Assembly: GCA_044356555.1 (NCBI GenBank)
Contig: JBIKWB010000001.1
Coordinates: forward strand, 243,114 to 307,113
DNA from: Tous-C4FEB sp044356555
Lineage (GTDB): Bacteria > Verrucomicrobiota > Verrucomicrobiia > Opitutales > Opitutaceae
DNA length: 64,000 nt
Reading direction: 5' to 3'
Position 1 is the stretch's first letter. The number at the start of each line of letters is the position of its first letter. Made by a program: the position numbers and the translations under genes. Below the pieces are notes generated by a model. The model saw only the letters and a list, made by a program, of their open reading frames with translations. It had not been told where the DNA came from and searched no databases. Below are positions 34,401-42,711 of this stretch, one piece after another.

Positions 34401-35444
34401 TCAGGCGGTGGCGCGCACGCGGACGGCGAGAGCGGCGGCGGGGTTGCGGACGGTGAGTTGTTCGATTTCGGCTTCAGTGAAATTTTCGCGGCGAAGCAGA
34501 GGCAAGAAAACAGTGGAGAGGAGGTCGAAGGGGCGAAAGGTGCCGCCGCCGGGTTTGGCGGGATCAAACCAGCCGGCGTCGTGTGAAAGCAGGACGCGGT
34601 CGAGGTGGCCGCGTTGTTTCAATTCGCGGCAAAGGTGGAGATGGCGGGTGACGGTGTTGCGGTTGAGTCCGTCGCAGGAAATCCAGGCGCCGCGGTCGGC
34701 GGCGGCATAGAGCGCGTCGTCGGCCGCGCCTTGGGCGTGGACCCAAATGTAAGCGGAGGGCGCGACGCCGTGGTCGCGGAGAACGTCGAGTTGTTCAAGA
34801 CCGGGCCCGCGACCGGTGTGAATGGCGACGGTGAGGCCGGTGGCGAGGTGGGTGAGCGCGCCGGCGGCGACGAGGTTGCGCTGCACGGGGGAAAGCGCAG
34901 GTTCGGGGTCGACGCCGATCTTGATAAAACCGGGGCGAATCCCGGTGCCCTCGATACCATCACGGGCCTCGGCGGTCCAGCGGGCGGCGAGTTGTGCGGC
35001 GGACTCGGTGTGCGCGTAGGGCGGGAGGAAGATGTTCTGGCGTGCGCCGTAGAGACCGGTGTTGGTGACGAGGTGCAGGCCGGAAGCTTCGCTGAGGCGC
35101 GCGAGCAAACGCGGATCGCGGCCGAGGTAGGCGGGCGTGCATTCGACGAGGGCGCGCAGGCCAAGAGCGTGGATTTGCGTGAGGTGCGGCAGCGTGACGC
35201 GGAATACTTCGTCGGCGTCGTAGCGCGACGGAGACACTTGTTCGGCGCCGATGAAATCGACGAGGACGTGTTCGTGCGGGAGCGTGGGACCGAGCGACGA
35301 CGCGGGAATCGGGCCGCGCACGGTTTGGATGATCGGGGTGGGCGCCCCGGAGGCGGTGGGGGCGCCGAACAGGCGGTGAGACGATAAGGTGGCTGCGCCG
35401 ACGGCCGCGGTGCCGAGGTTTTGAAGGAACGTGCGGCGCTGCAT
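34401..35444 (-). CDS. Phosphotriesterase-family metal hydrolase with Tat signal
   Basis: A 347-residue protein. It opens with a Tat-type signal (MQRRTFLQNLGTAAVGAATL). The phosphotriesterase-like barrel shows the first metal pair in GPTLPHEHVLVDF, the bridging lysine in PGFIKIGVDPEP, histidines in VAIHTGRGPG and WVHAQGA, and the last aspartate in LLSHDAGWFDP. Most bacterial members are lactonases or amidohydrolases rather than true phosphotriesterases. It sits between an exported amidohydrolase (13 bp) and an AmiD-like lipoprotein (25 bp), so it probably acts in the periplasm on a related product. Confidence 0.87.
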   Translation of the reverse strand: MQRRTFLQNLGTAAVGAATLSSHRLFGAPTASGAPTPIIQTVRGPIPASSLGPTLPHEHVLVDFIGAEQVSPSRYDADEVFRVTLPHLTQIHALGLRALVECTPAYLGRDPRLLARLSEASGLHLVTNTGLYGARQNIFLPPYAHTESAAQLAARWTAEARDGIEGTGIRPGFIKIGVDPEPALSPVQRNLVAAGALTHLATGLTVAIHTGRGPGLEQLDVLRDHGVAPSAYIWVHAQGAADDALYAAADRGAWISCDGLNRNTVTRHLHLCRELKQRGHLDRVLLSHDAGWFDPAKPGGGTFRPFDLLSTVFLPLLRRENFTEAEIEQLTVRNPAAALAVRVRATA

Positions 35445-35469
35445 GTCGGGAAGAGACGTGGGCGGCGGG

Positions 35470-36474
35470 CTATTTCAGCAAGGCGCGGGCGCCGGAGAGA
35501 ATTTTCTCCCACTGCGTGGCGGGGCCGGGGTCGGTCTTGTTGGTCTGGATGTGATAATGGCCGAGGACGCCTTTGAAGGCCGCGAGCTCGGCATCGGGGA
35601 GTTTCTGCGGGAGGACCTGACCGTCGGGACCGCGGGGGAAGTCGGGCTTGATTTGGGGAAAGATCCGGCAGAGGGCGGCGGTGAGCTTGATGAGGGCGGC
35701 GTATTGCTCGGGGGTGAAATCGTATTGGACGAGTTCCTGGCCTTGCACGACGCCGCGCACGAGATCGGGCCGGGCCGGGCGGCCGGTGAAGTTTTTCACG
35801 CGGAGCATCGGATCGCCGACGCGGGCGGGAATCTTGATCGCGAGGCGGCCCTGAGCGTCGCGTTGGTACCACTCGTCGAGGACCTTGGTATTGCCGGGGG
35901 CATAGGCGCCCATGTTGGCGATCTCGATGCCGATGGAGCGGTTGTTGGAGGTGGTGGCGTGGCGGGCGCGTTCCTTGAGATCGAGCGTCTGGTAAATCGT
36001 GCCGTCGATATCCACCATGAAATGGATGCTGAGACCGCGGTGGTCGTGGAGGACGTTGAAACAAATTTTGCTGAGGCCGCAGACGTCGTAGTGGAGGACG
36101 AATTGATCGACGACTTGCTGGAGCTGGGGAAGGGTCCAGCCGCCGCCGCGAATTTTTTCGATCTCGTCGGGCGAGAGCGTGTTGATGCGCGCGGAGTAGC
36201 GGTTGGGCGTCGTGATGTCTTTGGTGGCGGCGACGGTTTTCTCGTAGCTGCTTTCGGCGATGGGGCCGAAGCGGCGCTCGACGCGGTAGGCGTCGTAGCC
36301 GCCCGGGTCCATCCACGTGACGACGGGCGTGCCGGTGTGAAAGAGCTGGCCGGCGACGATGATCTCGTCGCCTTTGCGGGCGGAGAGTTTTCCCGGAGTC
36401 GTGGCACAGCCGGAGAACACGAGAGCGGCGGACAAGGAGAGCGCGGCGACAATGACGTTGAGGCGTGGCTTCAT
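35470..36474 (-). CDS. N-acetylmuramoyl-L-alanine amidase lipoprotein (AmiD-like, Amidase_2)
   Basis: A 334-residue lipoprotein with lipobox LSAALVFSGC. The Amidase_2 domain shows VDQFVLHYDVCG (first zinc histidine), GLSIHFMVDIDGTIYQTLDL, RARHATTSNNRSIGIEIANM (second histidine and Glu) and FKGVLGHYHIQTNKTDPGPA (third histidine and the Lys/Asp pair). It cuts the MurNAc-L-Ala bond of muropeptides, including anhydro forms in AmiD. It overlaps nagZ by 4 bp (ATGA), meaning the two are coupled. Outer-membrane attachment fits trimming of scavenged or turnover fragments before import. Confidence 0.93.
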   Translation of the reverse strand: MKPRLNVIVAALSLSAALVFSGCATTPGKLSARKGDEIIVAGQLFHTGTPVVTWMDPGGYDAYRVERRFGPIAESSYEKTVAATKDITTPNRYSARINTLSPDEIEKIRGGGWTLPQLQQVVDQFVLHYDVCGLSKICFNVLHDHRGLSIHFMVDIDGTIYQTLDLKERARHATTSNNRSIGIEIANMGAYAPGNTKVLDEWYQRDAQGRLAIKIPARVGDPMLRVKNFTGRPARPDLVRGVVQGQELVQYDFTPEQYAALIKLTAALCRIFPQIKPDFPRGPDGQVLPQKLPDAELAAFKGVLGHYHIQTNKTDPGPATQWEKILSGARALLK

Positions 36475-37538
36475 GGGATGAGGGCGGCTTTGCGTTTGAG
36501 GGCGAGCACGCGGCGGTAGGAAAGGTCGATGCGGGTTTCGGGGATGCGGCCGGATTCGACGGCACGCACGAGGATCGTGACGGCTTTTTGGGCGATGTCG
36601 GGATCGTAGGTGAGGTTGTTGCCGAAGCAGAGCACGTCGAGGCCGGCCTCGATGGCGAGCGGGACGGACTCGGCGAGGCCGTAGCGCGTGGAGATGGCTT
36701 TCATTTCCATGTCGTCGCTGGTGATGACGCCGTCGAAGCCGAGTTTCTCGCGGAGCAGGCCGGTCATCACGGCGCGGGAAAGCGTGGCAGGATGATCGGG
36801 GTCGAGGCGCGCGTTGAAGACGTGGGCGGTCATGATGACATCGCAGAGACCTTGGGCGATGAGGTCGCGAAACGGGATGAGTTCGCGCTCGTGCCAAGTG
36901 GCGGTGACATCGACGAGGCCCAAATGCGTGTCGCCGGTGGCGCTGCCGTGCCCGGGAAAGTGTTTCGCGCAGGTGAGCACGCCGAGGGCGCGGTGGGCGC
37001 GGATGAATTCGGCGGCGTGGCGCGCCACGGCGGCGGGATCGGAAGAAAAGGCGCGGCCCTTGCCCTTGATGATCGGGTTATCGGGGTGAGCGTCGAGATC
37101 GACGACGGGCGCGAGGTTTAGGTTGAAGCCGAGGTCGGCGAGCGTCTGCGCGGTCGCGGCGGCGTGGCGGTAGGTCTCGGCGGATTGGTCGAGCGCGCCG
37201 AGCTCCTGGTGGGAAATGCTCGGCGGAAAACCGTAGACGGGCTTGAGCCGGTTGACGCGCCCGCCCTCCTGGTCGATCGAAGTGAGGAGCGGAATCTTCG
37301 CGTGCGACTGCAGGTGGCGGAGCAACGCGCGGACCTGTTCGGGCGACTCGATGTTGCGACGACGCGGGCCGGAATCGATCGTGCCGCCGGCCATTTCTTG
37401 GTCGAAGAGAATGACCCCGCCGAGATGGAGATCGCGGATGTCGCGGGCGATGAGTTCGCAGTCGACGGCGGTCGTGCCACGGAAACCGACGTTGAGGAGC
37501 TGGCCGATTTTTTCGCGGAGCGTGGGAGCGGCGGACAT
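36471..37538 (-). CDS. nagZ: Beta-N-acetylhexosaminidase, GH3 (NagZ)
   Basis: A 355-residue family 3 glycosidase. Motifs include LHLGGVILFDQEMAGG, LLTSIDQEGGRVNRL, LTCAKHFPGHGSATGDTHLG (NagZ His/Asp catalytic loop) and FDGVITSDDMEMKAISTRYG (nucleophile Asp). There is no signal peptide, so it is cytoplasmic like E. coli NagZ, removing GlcNAc from GlcNAc-anhydroMurNAc. The product anhydroMurNAc is the substrate of AnmK in this window. Length is typical of the single-domain NagZ group. Confidence 0.95.
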   Translation of the reverse strand: MSAAPTLREKIGQLLNVGFRGTTAVDCELIARDIRDLHLGGVILFDQEMAGGTIDSGPRRRNIESPEQVRALLRHLQSHAKIPLLTSIDQEGGRVNRLKPVYGFPPSISHQELGALDQSAETYRHAAATAQTLADLGFNLNLAPVVDLDAHPDNPIIKGKGRAFSSDPAAVARHAAEFIRAHRALGVLTCAKHFPGHGSATGDTHLGLVDVTATWHERELIPFRDLIAQGLCDVIMTAHVFNARLDPDHPATLSRAVMTGLLREKLGFDGVITSDDMEMKAISTRYGLAESVPLAIEAGLDVLCFGNNLTYDPDIAQKAVTILVRAVESGRIPETRIDLSYRRVLALKRKAALIP

Positions 37539-37580
37539 GGCGGGAAACGGCGGAAAACGGGATGACTTGGGTCGGGAGCT

Positions 37581-38600
37581 TCAGCGTTTCACGACGCCGA
37601 TGCCGGGCAGATCGTTGAGCGTGAGTTTGCCGTCCACGACGGTCGTACCGAGGAAGACGTCGTTCTTGATGAGCAAAGCGCCATCGAGGTCGGCCCAGTC
37701 AACCAACGGCGAAAGCTGGGCGGCGGCGGAGATGGCGCAGGAGGTTTCCGTCATGCAGCCGAGCATGACCTTGAGGCCGAGGGCGCGGGCAACCGTGATC
37801 ATTTGGTGCGCCTCGCGCAGCCCGGTGCATTTCATGAGCTTGATGTTGATGCCGTCGAAAACGCCGAGCGCGCGGCGCACGTCGGGGAGACGTTGCACAC
37901 TCTCGTCGGCGATGAGCGGGAGAGGACTGCGCTCGCGGAGCCAGGCGGTGTCGTCGGGATTTTCCTTCGGCATCGGTTGCTCGATGAAAAGGACGCCGCG
38001 GGTGGCGAGCCACTCGATCATGCGGAGCGCGTCGGCGCGGTCGGGCCAGCCCTGGTTGGCGTCGACGGTGATGGGGCAGTCGGTGACCTCGCGAATGGCG
38101 TCGATGAGCGCGCGGTCGGTGGCGGGATCGCGGCCGAGTTTGACCTTGATGATTTTGTAAGGGGCGGCCTCGCGGGTTTTTTGGCGGACGACTTCCGGCG
38201 TATCAATGCCGATGGTGAAGGACGTGACCGGGGCTTTGGCGGGGTCGAGGCCCCAGATGCGGTGCCACGGTGCGCCGAGTTTTTTGCCGATCCAATCGTG
38301 AAGGGCGATGTCGACGGCGGCCTTGGCGGCGGTGTTGCCGGGGGCGAGGGCGTCGATGGCGGGGAGAATTTCACCGAGTTGAAACGGGTCGGGAAAACGG
38401 CCGAGGTCGACTCGCGCGAGAAACGCGGCGGCGGAGGCTTGGGTTTCCCCCAGATACGGCGGCATCGAGGCCTCGCCGTAGCCGATGACCCCGTCGTGTT
38501 CGACTTCGACGAGCATCCCGGGCGTGGAGGTGCGCGAAGCGGTGGCGATGGTGAACGCGTGGCGCAGTTCGGCGGTGTAGGGTGTGAAGCGGAGAATCAT
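37581..38600 (-). CDS. Dipeptide epimerase (L-Ala-D/L-Glu epimerase type, enolase superfamily)
   Basis: A 339-residue enolase-superfamily enzyme. The capping domain is N-terminal; the barrel shows AAVDIALHDWIGKKLGAPWH, the catalytic lysine pair in KIIKVKLGRD, metal ligands in TVDANQGWPD, LFIEQPMPKE and LIADESVQ, and the second catalytic lysine in GINIKLMKCTG. MLGCMTETSCAISAAAQLSP is typical of L-Ala-D/L-Glu epimerases. These turn the murein dipeptide L-Ala-D-Glu into L-Ala-L-Glu so ordinary peptidases can use it. It is the first gene of the five-gene minus-strand operon ending at 33044. Confidence 0.93.
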   Translation of the reverse strand: MILRFTPYTAELRHAFTIATASRTSTPGMLVEVEHDGVIGYGEASMPPYLGETQASAAAFLARVDLGRFPDPFQLGEILPAIDALAPGNTAAKAAVDIALHDWIGKKLGAPWHRIWGLDPAKAPVTSFTIGIDTPEVVRQKTREAAPYKIIKVKLGRDPATDRALIDAIREVTDCPITVDANQGWPDRADALRMIEWLATRGVLFIEQPMPKENPDDTAWLRERSPLPLIADESVQRLPDVRRALGVFDGINIKLMKCTGLREAHQMITVARALGLKVMLGCMTETSCAISAAAQLSPLVDWADLDGALLIKNDVFLGTTVVDGKLTLNDLPGIGVVKR

Positions 38601-38747
38601 CCGGAGGGCAGGGCGACGGCGAAGGAAGACAGAGAGCGGCGGGTTAACTCAAGCGCGGGCGAACGGCGAGCCGGTGGCGGAGTTTTTGGGCGGGAAAATA
38701 CGCTTGCAGGAACTCGGGCGCCACCTAAGTTCCGCCGTTCCGTGTTA

Positions 38748-38824
38748 GTCCCCATCGTCTAGCCCGGTTAGGACGTCTCCCTTTCACGGAGATAACCGGG
38801 GTTCGAATCCCCGTGGGGACACCA
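38748..38824 (+). tRNA. tRNA-Glu (TTC)
   Basis: A cloverleaf is visible by eye. The acceptor stem pairs GTCCCCA with TGGGGAC, followed by A and an encoded CCA. The anticodon arm is TCTCC-CTTTCAC-GGAGA with anticodon TTC for glutamate, and the T arm is CCGGG-GTTCGAA-TCCCCG-like. The D arm has GGTTAGGA. Confidence 0.97.
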
Positions 38825-38832
38825 ATTTTTTA

Positions 38833-38867
38833 AGCCCCGCAACTCTGGCGAGTTGCGGGGCTTTTTT
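38833..38867 (+). terminator. Rho-independent terminator of tRNA-Glu
   Basis: A 13-bp stem (AGCCCCGCAACTC pairing with GAGTTGCGGGGCT) with a 4-base loop is followed by a run of T. It begins 9 bp after the CCA end of the tRNA. Confidence 0.95.
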
Positions 38868-39356
38868 GTGGCCAACCGACGAGGTCAAACGATCGGGGCA
38901 GGGAGCAACGGACGGGGTGATGGGCGCGGAAGACTAGGAACCAACCAACAACGGCCAGCCCGTCTTGGCTCGATTCGAGCATTTAGGGAAAGCCGGCGAC
39001 CTAGATTCTGGGACGCTCCAAGCCTCGTTTCGCCCGATGACAAAGCTTGATCCGTTTTCTGGTCCAGGGGAGCGCCAGCGAGCGGGCGGCCTACGGGGAA
39101 GTGGAAGGGCGTCGGCGAGCGGGGCCCCTACAGGGTGAGTCGTAGCGTTGCGGAACGAGCGCGCGCGAGGCGCGCCCCTACAGGGAGGCGGGCGGCGTTT
39201 TGTCACAAAATTAGGCGTTGCTTTGCGCGAATTGGGTTCGGAGTTTTTTCGCGTCAGTTTACCCCCGTCCGGTCCTGCTCAACCCCGACTCACCCCGTCG
39301 TGTTTTCCGTCCCCGCGGAAGCTGTGCGGCGTAGCGTCATTACCCCAAAATTGTCC
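38868..39356. other. Intergenic region upstream of TonB receptor
   Basis: There is no gene in these 489 bp. REP-like units fill 39067-39183 (listed separately). Short open frames here are repeat-derived. The stretch 39185-39356, nearest the receptor start, is AT-richer in places (GTTTTGTCACAAAATTAG) and probably holds the promoter, though no clear -35/-10 pair stands out. Confidence 0.6.
39067..39183. repeat. Cluster of three REP-like units
   Basis: The first unit reads GGGGAGCGCCAGCGAGCGGG plus CGGCCTACGGGG; a near-identical unit is at 42567. Two further units end in the same CCCCTACAGGG (39121-39134 and about 39170-39183). Each has a small core hairpin, GCGAGC or GCGCGCGAGGCGCGC. The units lie upstream of the TonB receptor gene. 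Confidence 0.75.
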
Positions 39357-42300
39357 ATGAATCCGAATTGGTCTTCCTCCCGGCTGCTCACCTTGGCCCG
39401 AGCCCTTTGGTCGGGCACCGCGCGGCCTGCGCTTGTTGCCCTGATGTTGTTTTCGCCGTTCACCGTGAAGGCGGCGGATGCGCCCGGCGCGATCGTGGGT
39501 GCGGTCAGCAACGCCGCGACGCGCAACACGTTGGAAGGCGCGGCAGTGTCTGTGCCGTCGCTGCGGGTGAACGTGCTGACCGACAATGCCGGCCGCTACA
39601 CCATCCCCAACGTGCCGCCCGGCACCTACGACGTGACCGTGACCTACATCGGCCTCGACAGTTCGCGGGTGAAGGTCGTCGTTAGCCCGGGCGAGCGTGC
39701 GGTGCGCGACTTCGAGCTCACGACGGGCATCTACAAGCTCAGCTCGTTCAAGGTGACGGGCGAGCGCGAGGGCAACGCGGCGATGATCACGGAGAAAAAA
39801 AATGCCGACAACGTGAAGGACGTGATCGCGATGGACGCGTTTGGTTATCTGCCGAACATGAGCGCGGGCGAAGTGGTGATGCGCCTCCCGGGCGTGGCGG
39901 GCAGCCCGACGGACGAAGGCCTCGCGTATCGTTTCAACATCCGCGGCATGGATCCTACGCTGAATAACGTCACCGTGGACGGCGGTTCGCTCACGACGCT
40001 CGGCACCAACCGGAGCTTTGAACTCCAGTCGATCACCGGCGCAATGTTTGAGGGCATGGAGCTGATCAAGGGGCAGACGCCCGACAAGGGCGCGGATTCC
40101 CTCGGCGGCACGATCAATTTCAAGACGCGCTCGACCTTCAGCATGAAGGAAGACAGCCGCACCACCTACAATTTCAGCGTACGGATGGCGCCCCCGTTTT
40201 TCGAGCAGACGCCGCTGCGCTCCCAGCACCGCTCGCACCCGATTCTCAACCTGACGCACCAGCAGGTGTTCAGCGTCTTCGGCGAGGCGCGCAACCTCGG
40301 CACCTCGGTGAACATTTTTTATTCCGAGAACGCGGTCGGCGGTTTTGAAACGATCTTCGACCGCACCAACATCAGCACTGGACCGGCGCCGGTGTTCAAC
40401 TACCAGACTTGGGACAACGCCAACAACCGGAAGCAGCAGAGCATCGCGCTGAAGACGGATTTCAAGTGGTCGCCCACTACGAAATTTTCCCTCTCGGTGA
40501 CGGAGAACGACAATTTTGAGCGGCTCCGGCGCCGGGTGCGCGTGACAGCCGCGGCCTCGGGCAACAGCAACACCCAGGTGCCGAGCGCCACCACGGGCAT
40601 CGTGCCGGGCGCGTTTACCAACCAGCTCACCGTGGTGCGCGCCATCCCGAGCACCTCGGCGGCGGGGACGAACACGAACAACATCGATGTGCAGATGGAC
40701 GGGCCGCTCAACTACTACGTGCGCATGGGCCGCGTCGATTTCACCGGCGAGCATACTTACCCGAATCTCACGGTCGAATACGCGGCAAGCATCGCTCGCA
40801 CGACGCTCAACAACGGAACCGGCCGCGGCGGCCAGCTCAACATGCGGCTCTTTGACCCGGCGGCGCAGGTGCCCGGCCGCGCGGTGTTCTTCGGTGGTGC
40901 GGGCTGGATCCTCGACCAGCGCGAAAACGAATTGCACCCGAAATTCATCCAAAACGGAGGCCCCGATTTCACCAATCCCAACAACTACCTCCCGCGGGCG
41001 ACGGACGGTCTCACCCGGGCGCGCAACGAGCAGGATCAACTCCAGAAGCAGTTCCGTTTCGATGCCCGCTACAAACTGCCCTTTCTCTTGGCGCCGATGG
41101 CGTTGAAGGCCGGTTTCCACTGGCGCTCGCTCCAGCTGGACGTGTGGGGCAAAGACCGGCACCGCTGGGTGCCCAAGGCCGCCGCAGCCTACGATCCGAC
41201 GTTCCGGTTCGCGCCGGACGCCAGCTATCTGAGCTATGACCGCGTGAAGACCGGCCGGGCGATTCCGATCTGGCAGGCCGAGGGCATCACGAAGGACGGC
41301 CAGCCGGCCAACCCGGCGTTGTGGAACGAAGATCTCTACTTCCACGAGAGCCAGAAATTCATCGGCACCAACGGCGTCACCGAGTGGATCCCCGCCACCT
41401 ACCTCATGGCGCAAGGCCGGCTCGGCCGGGACGGCTTGCTGGGGCGGACGGGCTACCTCACCGGCGTGCGCTTTGAGCAACTGCGCACGGAGAGCTGGGG
41501 CTGGGTCCGCTCCCGCGTGCTCAGCACGGCCGCGCAACAGGTGGCCGATCCGGTCGGTTCAGCCGACCGCGACTACGGGGTCAACTACCGTAACCTGCCC
41601 GGTAAATTCTCACAGAGTTATCCGAGCGTGCACGCGTTCCACGACATCCGGCCCAACTTGAAGGCGCGGGCGAGCTGGTCGACCGGTTACGGGCGGGCGC
41701 CGTTGGCCAGTCTGCTGCCGGGTGAAACGCCGGATAACACGAACCAAATTCTCACGGTGAACAACGCAGGCTTGAAACCCCAGCGGGCGGCGAACTGGGA
41801 TTTTACACTCGAATACTATTTCGAGCCGGTGGGCAGTCTCACCTTTGGCTGGTTTCACAAAACGATCCGGGACTACATCGTCGCGAATCTGGACCGGGGC
41901 ATCATCACGACCGGACCGGACAACGGCTACAACGGCCAGTATGAAGGCTACATGGAGCGCATGACGCAAAACGCGGGCACGGTCTACGTGCAGGGCTGGG
42001 AGTTTGCCTACAGCCAGCAGTTCACGTTTCTGCCGGGTGCGCTGAAGGGACTTTCCGCTTCGTTCAACTACAGCTGGACCAATCAGCACGGCGTGGGCAG
42101 TGCGGTCACGCCGGGCGGCACGCCGATTCTGGGCCGGCCGCCGACGGCGACGACGCCTGAGGTGTATTTCGGGCGCCGGGACATCGCGAATTTCATTCCA
42201 TCGGTCGCGAATGCTTCGCTGGGTTGGCGCTACCGGAAGTTCAACACGAGCCTGCTCTACAATTTCACGGGCGAGCACCCAACCTCGGTCAGCGTGTTGT

Positions 42301-42506
42301 CGCCGGCGTTGAACCAATACCGCTACTCGATGAAGACGTTGAACGTCACGGCGGGCTACCAGTATCGCCCCAGCGTCGGGTTTACGCTGAACATTTCCAA
42401 CATCCTGAACGAGCCCCAGCGCTGGTATATCGGCTACAAGGAGCGCACGCGCCGCACGATCATCAACTTCGTCACGGTGACGGCCGGGGTGAACGGGCGG
42501 TTTTGA
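39357..42506 (+). CDS. TonB-dependent receptor with carboxypeptidase-regulatory-like domain
   Basis: A 1049-residue outer membrane receptor. ATG 39357 opens a signal peptide ending near FTVKAADA. The regulatory-like domain shows GAIVGAVSNAATRNTLEGAA and DNAGRYTIPNVPPGTYDVTV. The plug has DAFGYLPNMSAGEVVMRLPG, YRFNIRGMDPTLNNVTVDGG and MELIKGQTPDKGADSLGGTI. The barrel ends TVTAGVNGRF with the C-terminal Phe. Sequence upstream of 39357 in the same frame is repeat-like and excluded. No SusD, FecIR or enzyme partner is adjacent on this strand, so the substrate is open. REP units flank the gene on both sides. Confidence 0.9.
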   Translation: MNPNWSSSRLLTLARALWSGTARPALVALMLFSPFTVKAADAPGAIVGAVSNAATRNTLEGAAVSVPSLRVNVLTDNAGRYTIPNVPPGTYDVTVTYIGLDSSRVKVVVSPGERAVRDFELTTGIYKLSSFKVTGEREGNAAMITEKKNADNVKDVIAMDAFGYLPNMSAGEVVMRLPGVAGSPTDEGLAYRFNIRGMDPTLNNVTVDGGSLTTLGTNRSFELQSITGAMFEGMELIKGQTPDKGADSLGGTINFKTRSTFSMKEDSRTTYNFSVRMAPPFFEQTPLRSQHRSHPILNLTHQQVFSVFGEARNLGTSVNIFYSENAVGGFETIFDRTNISTGPAPVFNYQTWDNANNRKQQSIALKTDFKWSPTTKFSLSVTENDNFERLRRRVRVTAAASGNSNTQVPSATTGIVPGAFTNQLTVVRAIPSTSAAGTNTNNIDVQMDGPLNYYVRMGRVDFTGEHTYPNLTVEYAASIARTTLNNGTGRGGQLNMRLFDPAAQVPGRAVFFGGAGWILDQRENELHPKFIQNGGPDFTNPNNYLPRATDGLTRARNEQDQLQKQFRFDARYKLPFLLAPMALKAGFHWRSLQLDVWGKDRHRWVPKAAAAYDPTFRFAPDASYLSYDRVKTGRAIPIWQAEGITKDGQPANPALWNEDLYFHESQKFIGTNGVTEWIPATYLMAQGRLGRDGLLGRTGYLTGVRFEQLRTESWGWVRSRVLSTAAQQVADPVGSADRDYGVNYRNLPGKFSQSYPSVHAFHDIRPNLKARASWSTGYGRAPLASLLPGETPDNTNQILTVNNAGLKPQRAANWDFTLEYYFEPVGSLTFGWFHKTIRDYIVANLDRGIITTGPDNGYNGQYEGYMERMTQNAGTVYVQGWEFAYSQQFTFLPGALKGLSASFNYSWTNQHGVGSAVTPGGTPILGRPPTATTPEVYFGRRDIANFIPSVANASLGWRYRKFNTSLLYNFTGEHPTSVSVLSPALNQYRYSMKTLNVTAGYQYRPSVGFTLNISNILNEPQRWYIGYKERTRRTIINFVTVTAGVNGRF

Positions 42507-42566
42507 GGCGGTGAACGCAGTGTCCGGCGCGCTGCGTGGCCGGGCGCGGGCTGGGGCGATTTTCGC

Positions 42567-42634
42567 GGGGAGCGCCAGCGAGCTGGCGGCCTACGGGTTA
42601 AGGGTTGGTCTGCAGGCCCGATCGGTGATCGGGC
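42567..42634. repeat. REP-like unit plus perfect hairpin after TonB receptor
   Basis: GGGGAGCGCCAGCGAGCTGG plus CGGCCTACGGG matches the unit at 39067 except for one or two bases and forms GCCAGC/GCTGGC. A second perfect 8-bp hairpin, GCCCGATC-GGT-GATCGGGC, follows at 42616-42634. It lies between the convergent ends of the receptor and the dehydrogenase gene. It lacks a T-run, so it is not a classical terminator. Confidence 0.75.
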
Positions 42635-42711
42635 GCTGCGCGACCAACCACCGGTCAGTTCGATCAAGTCAAGTTGAGAGGGACGAGCCCGGAGGCCCGG
42701 TGCCCACCTTT

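Noticed and set aside
34401..35444. A true phosphotriesterase (organophosphate degradation)
   Set aside because: The metal motifs fit the wider family, but most bacterial members are lactonases or amidohydrolases and the context is murein metabolism.
42616..42634. Hairpin after the TonB receptor as a rho-independent terminator
   Set aside because: The stem is perfect but no T-run follows on either strand; I treat it as a repeat.
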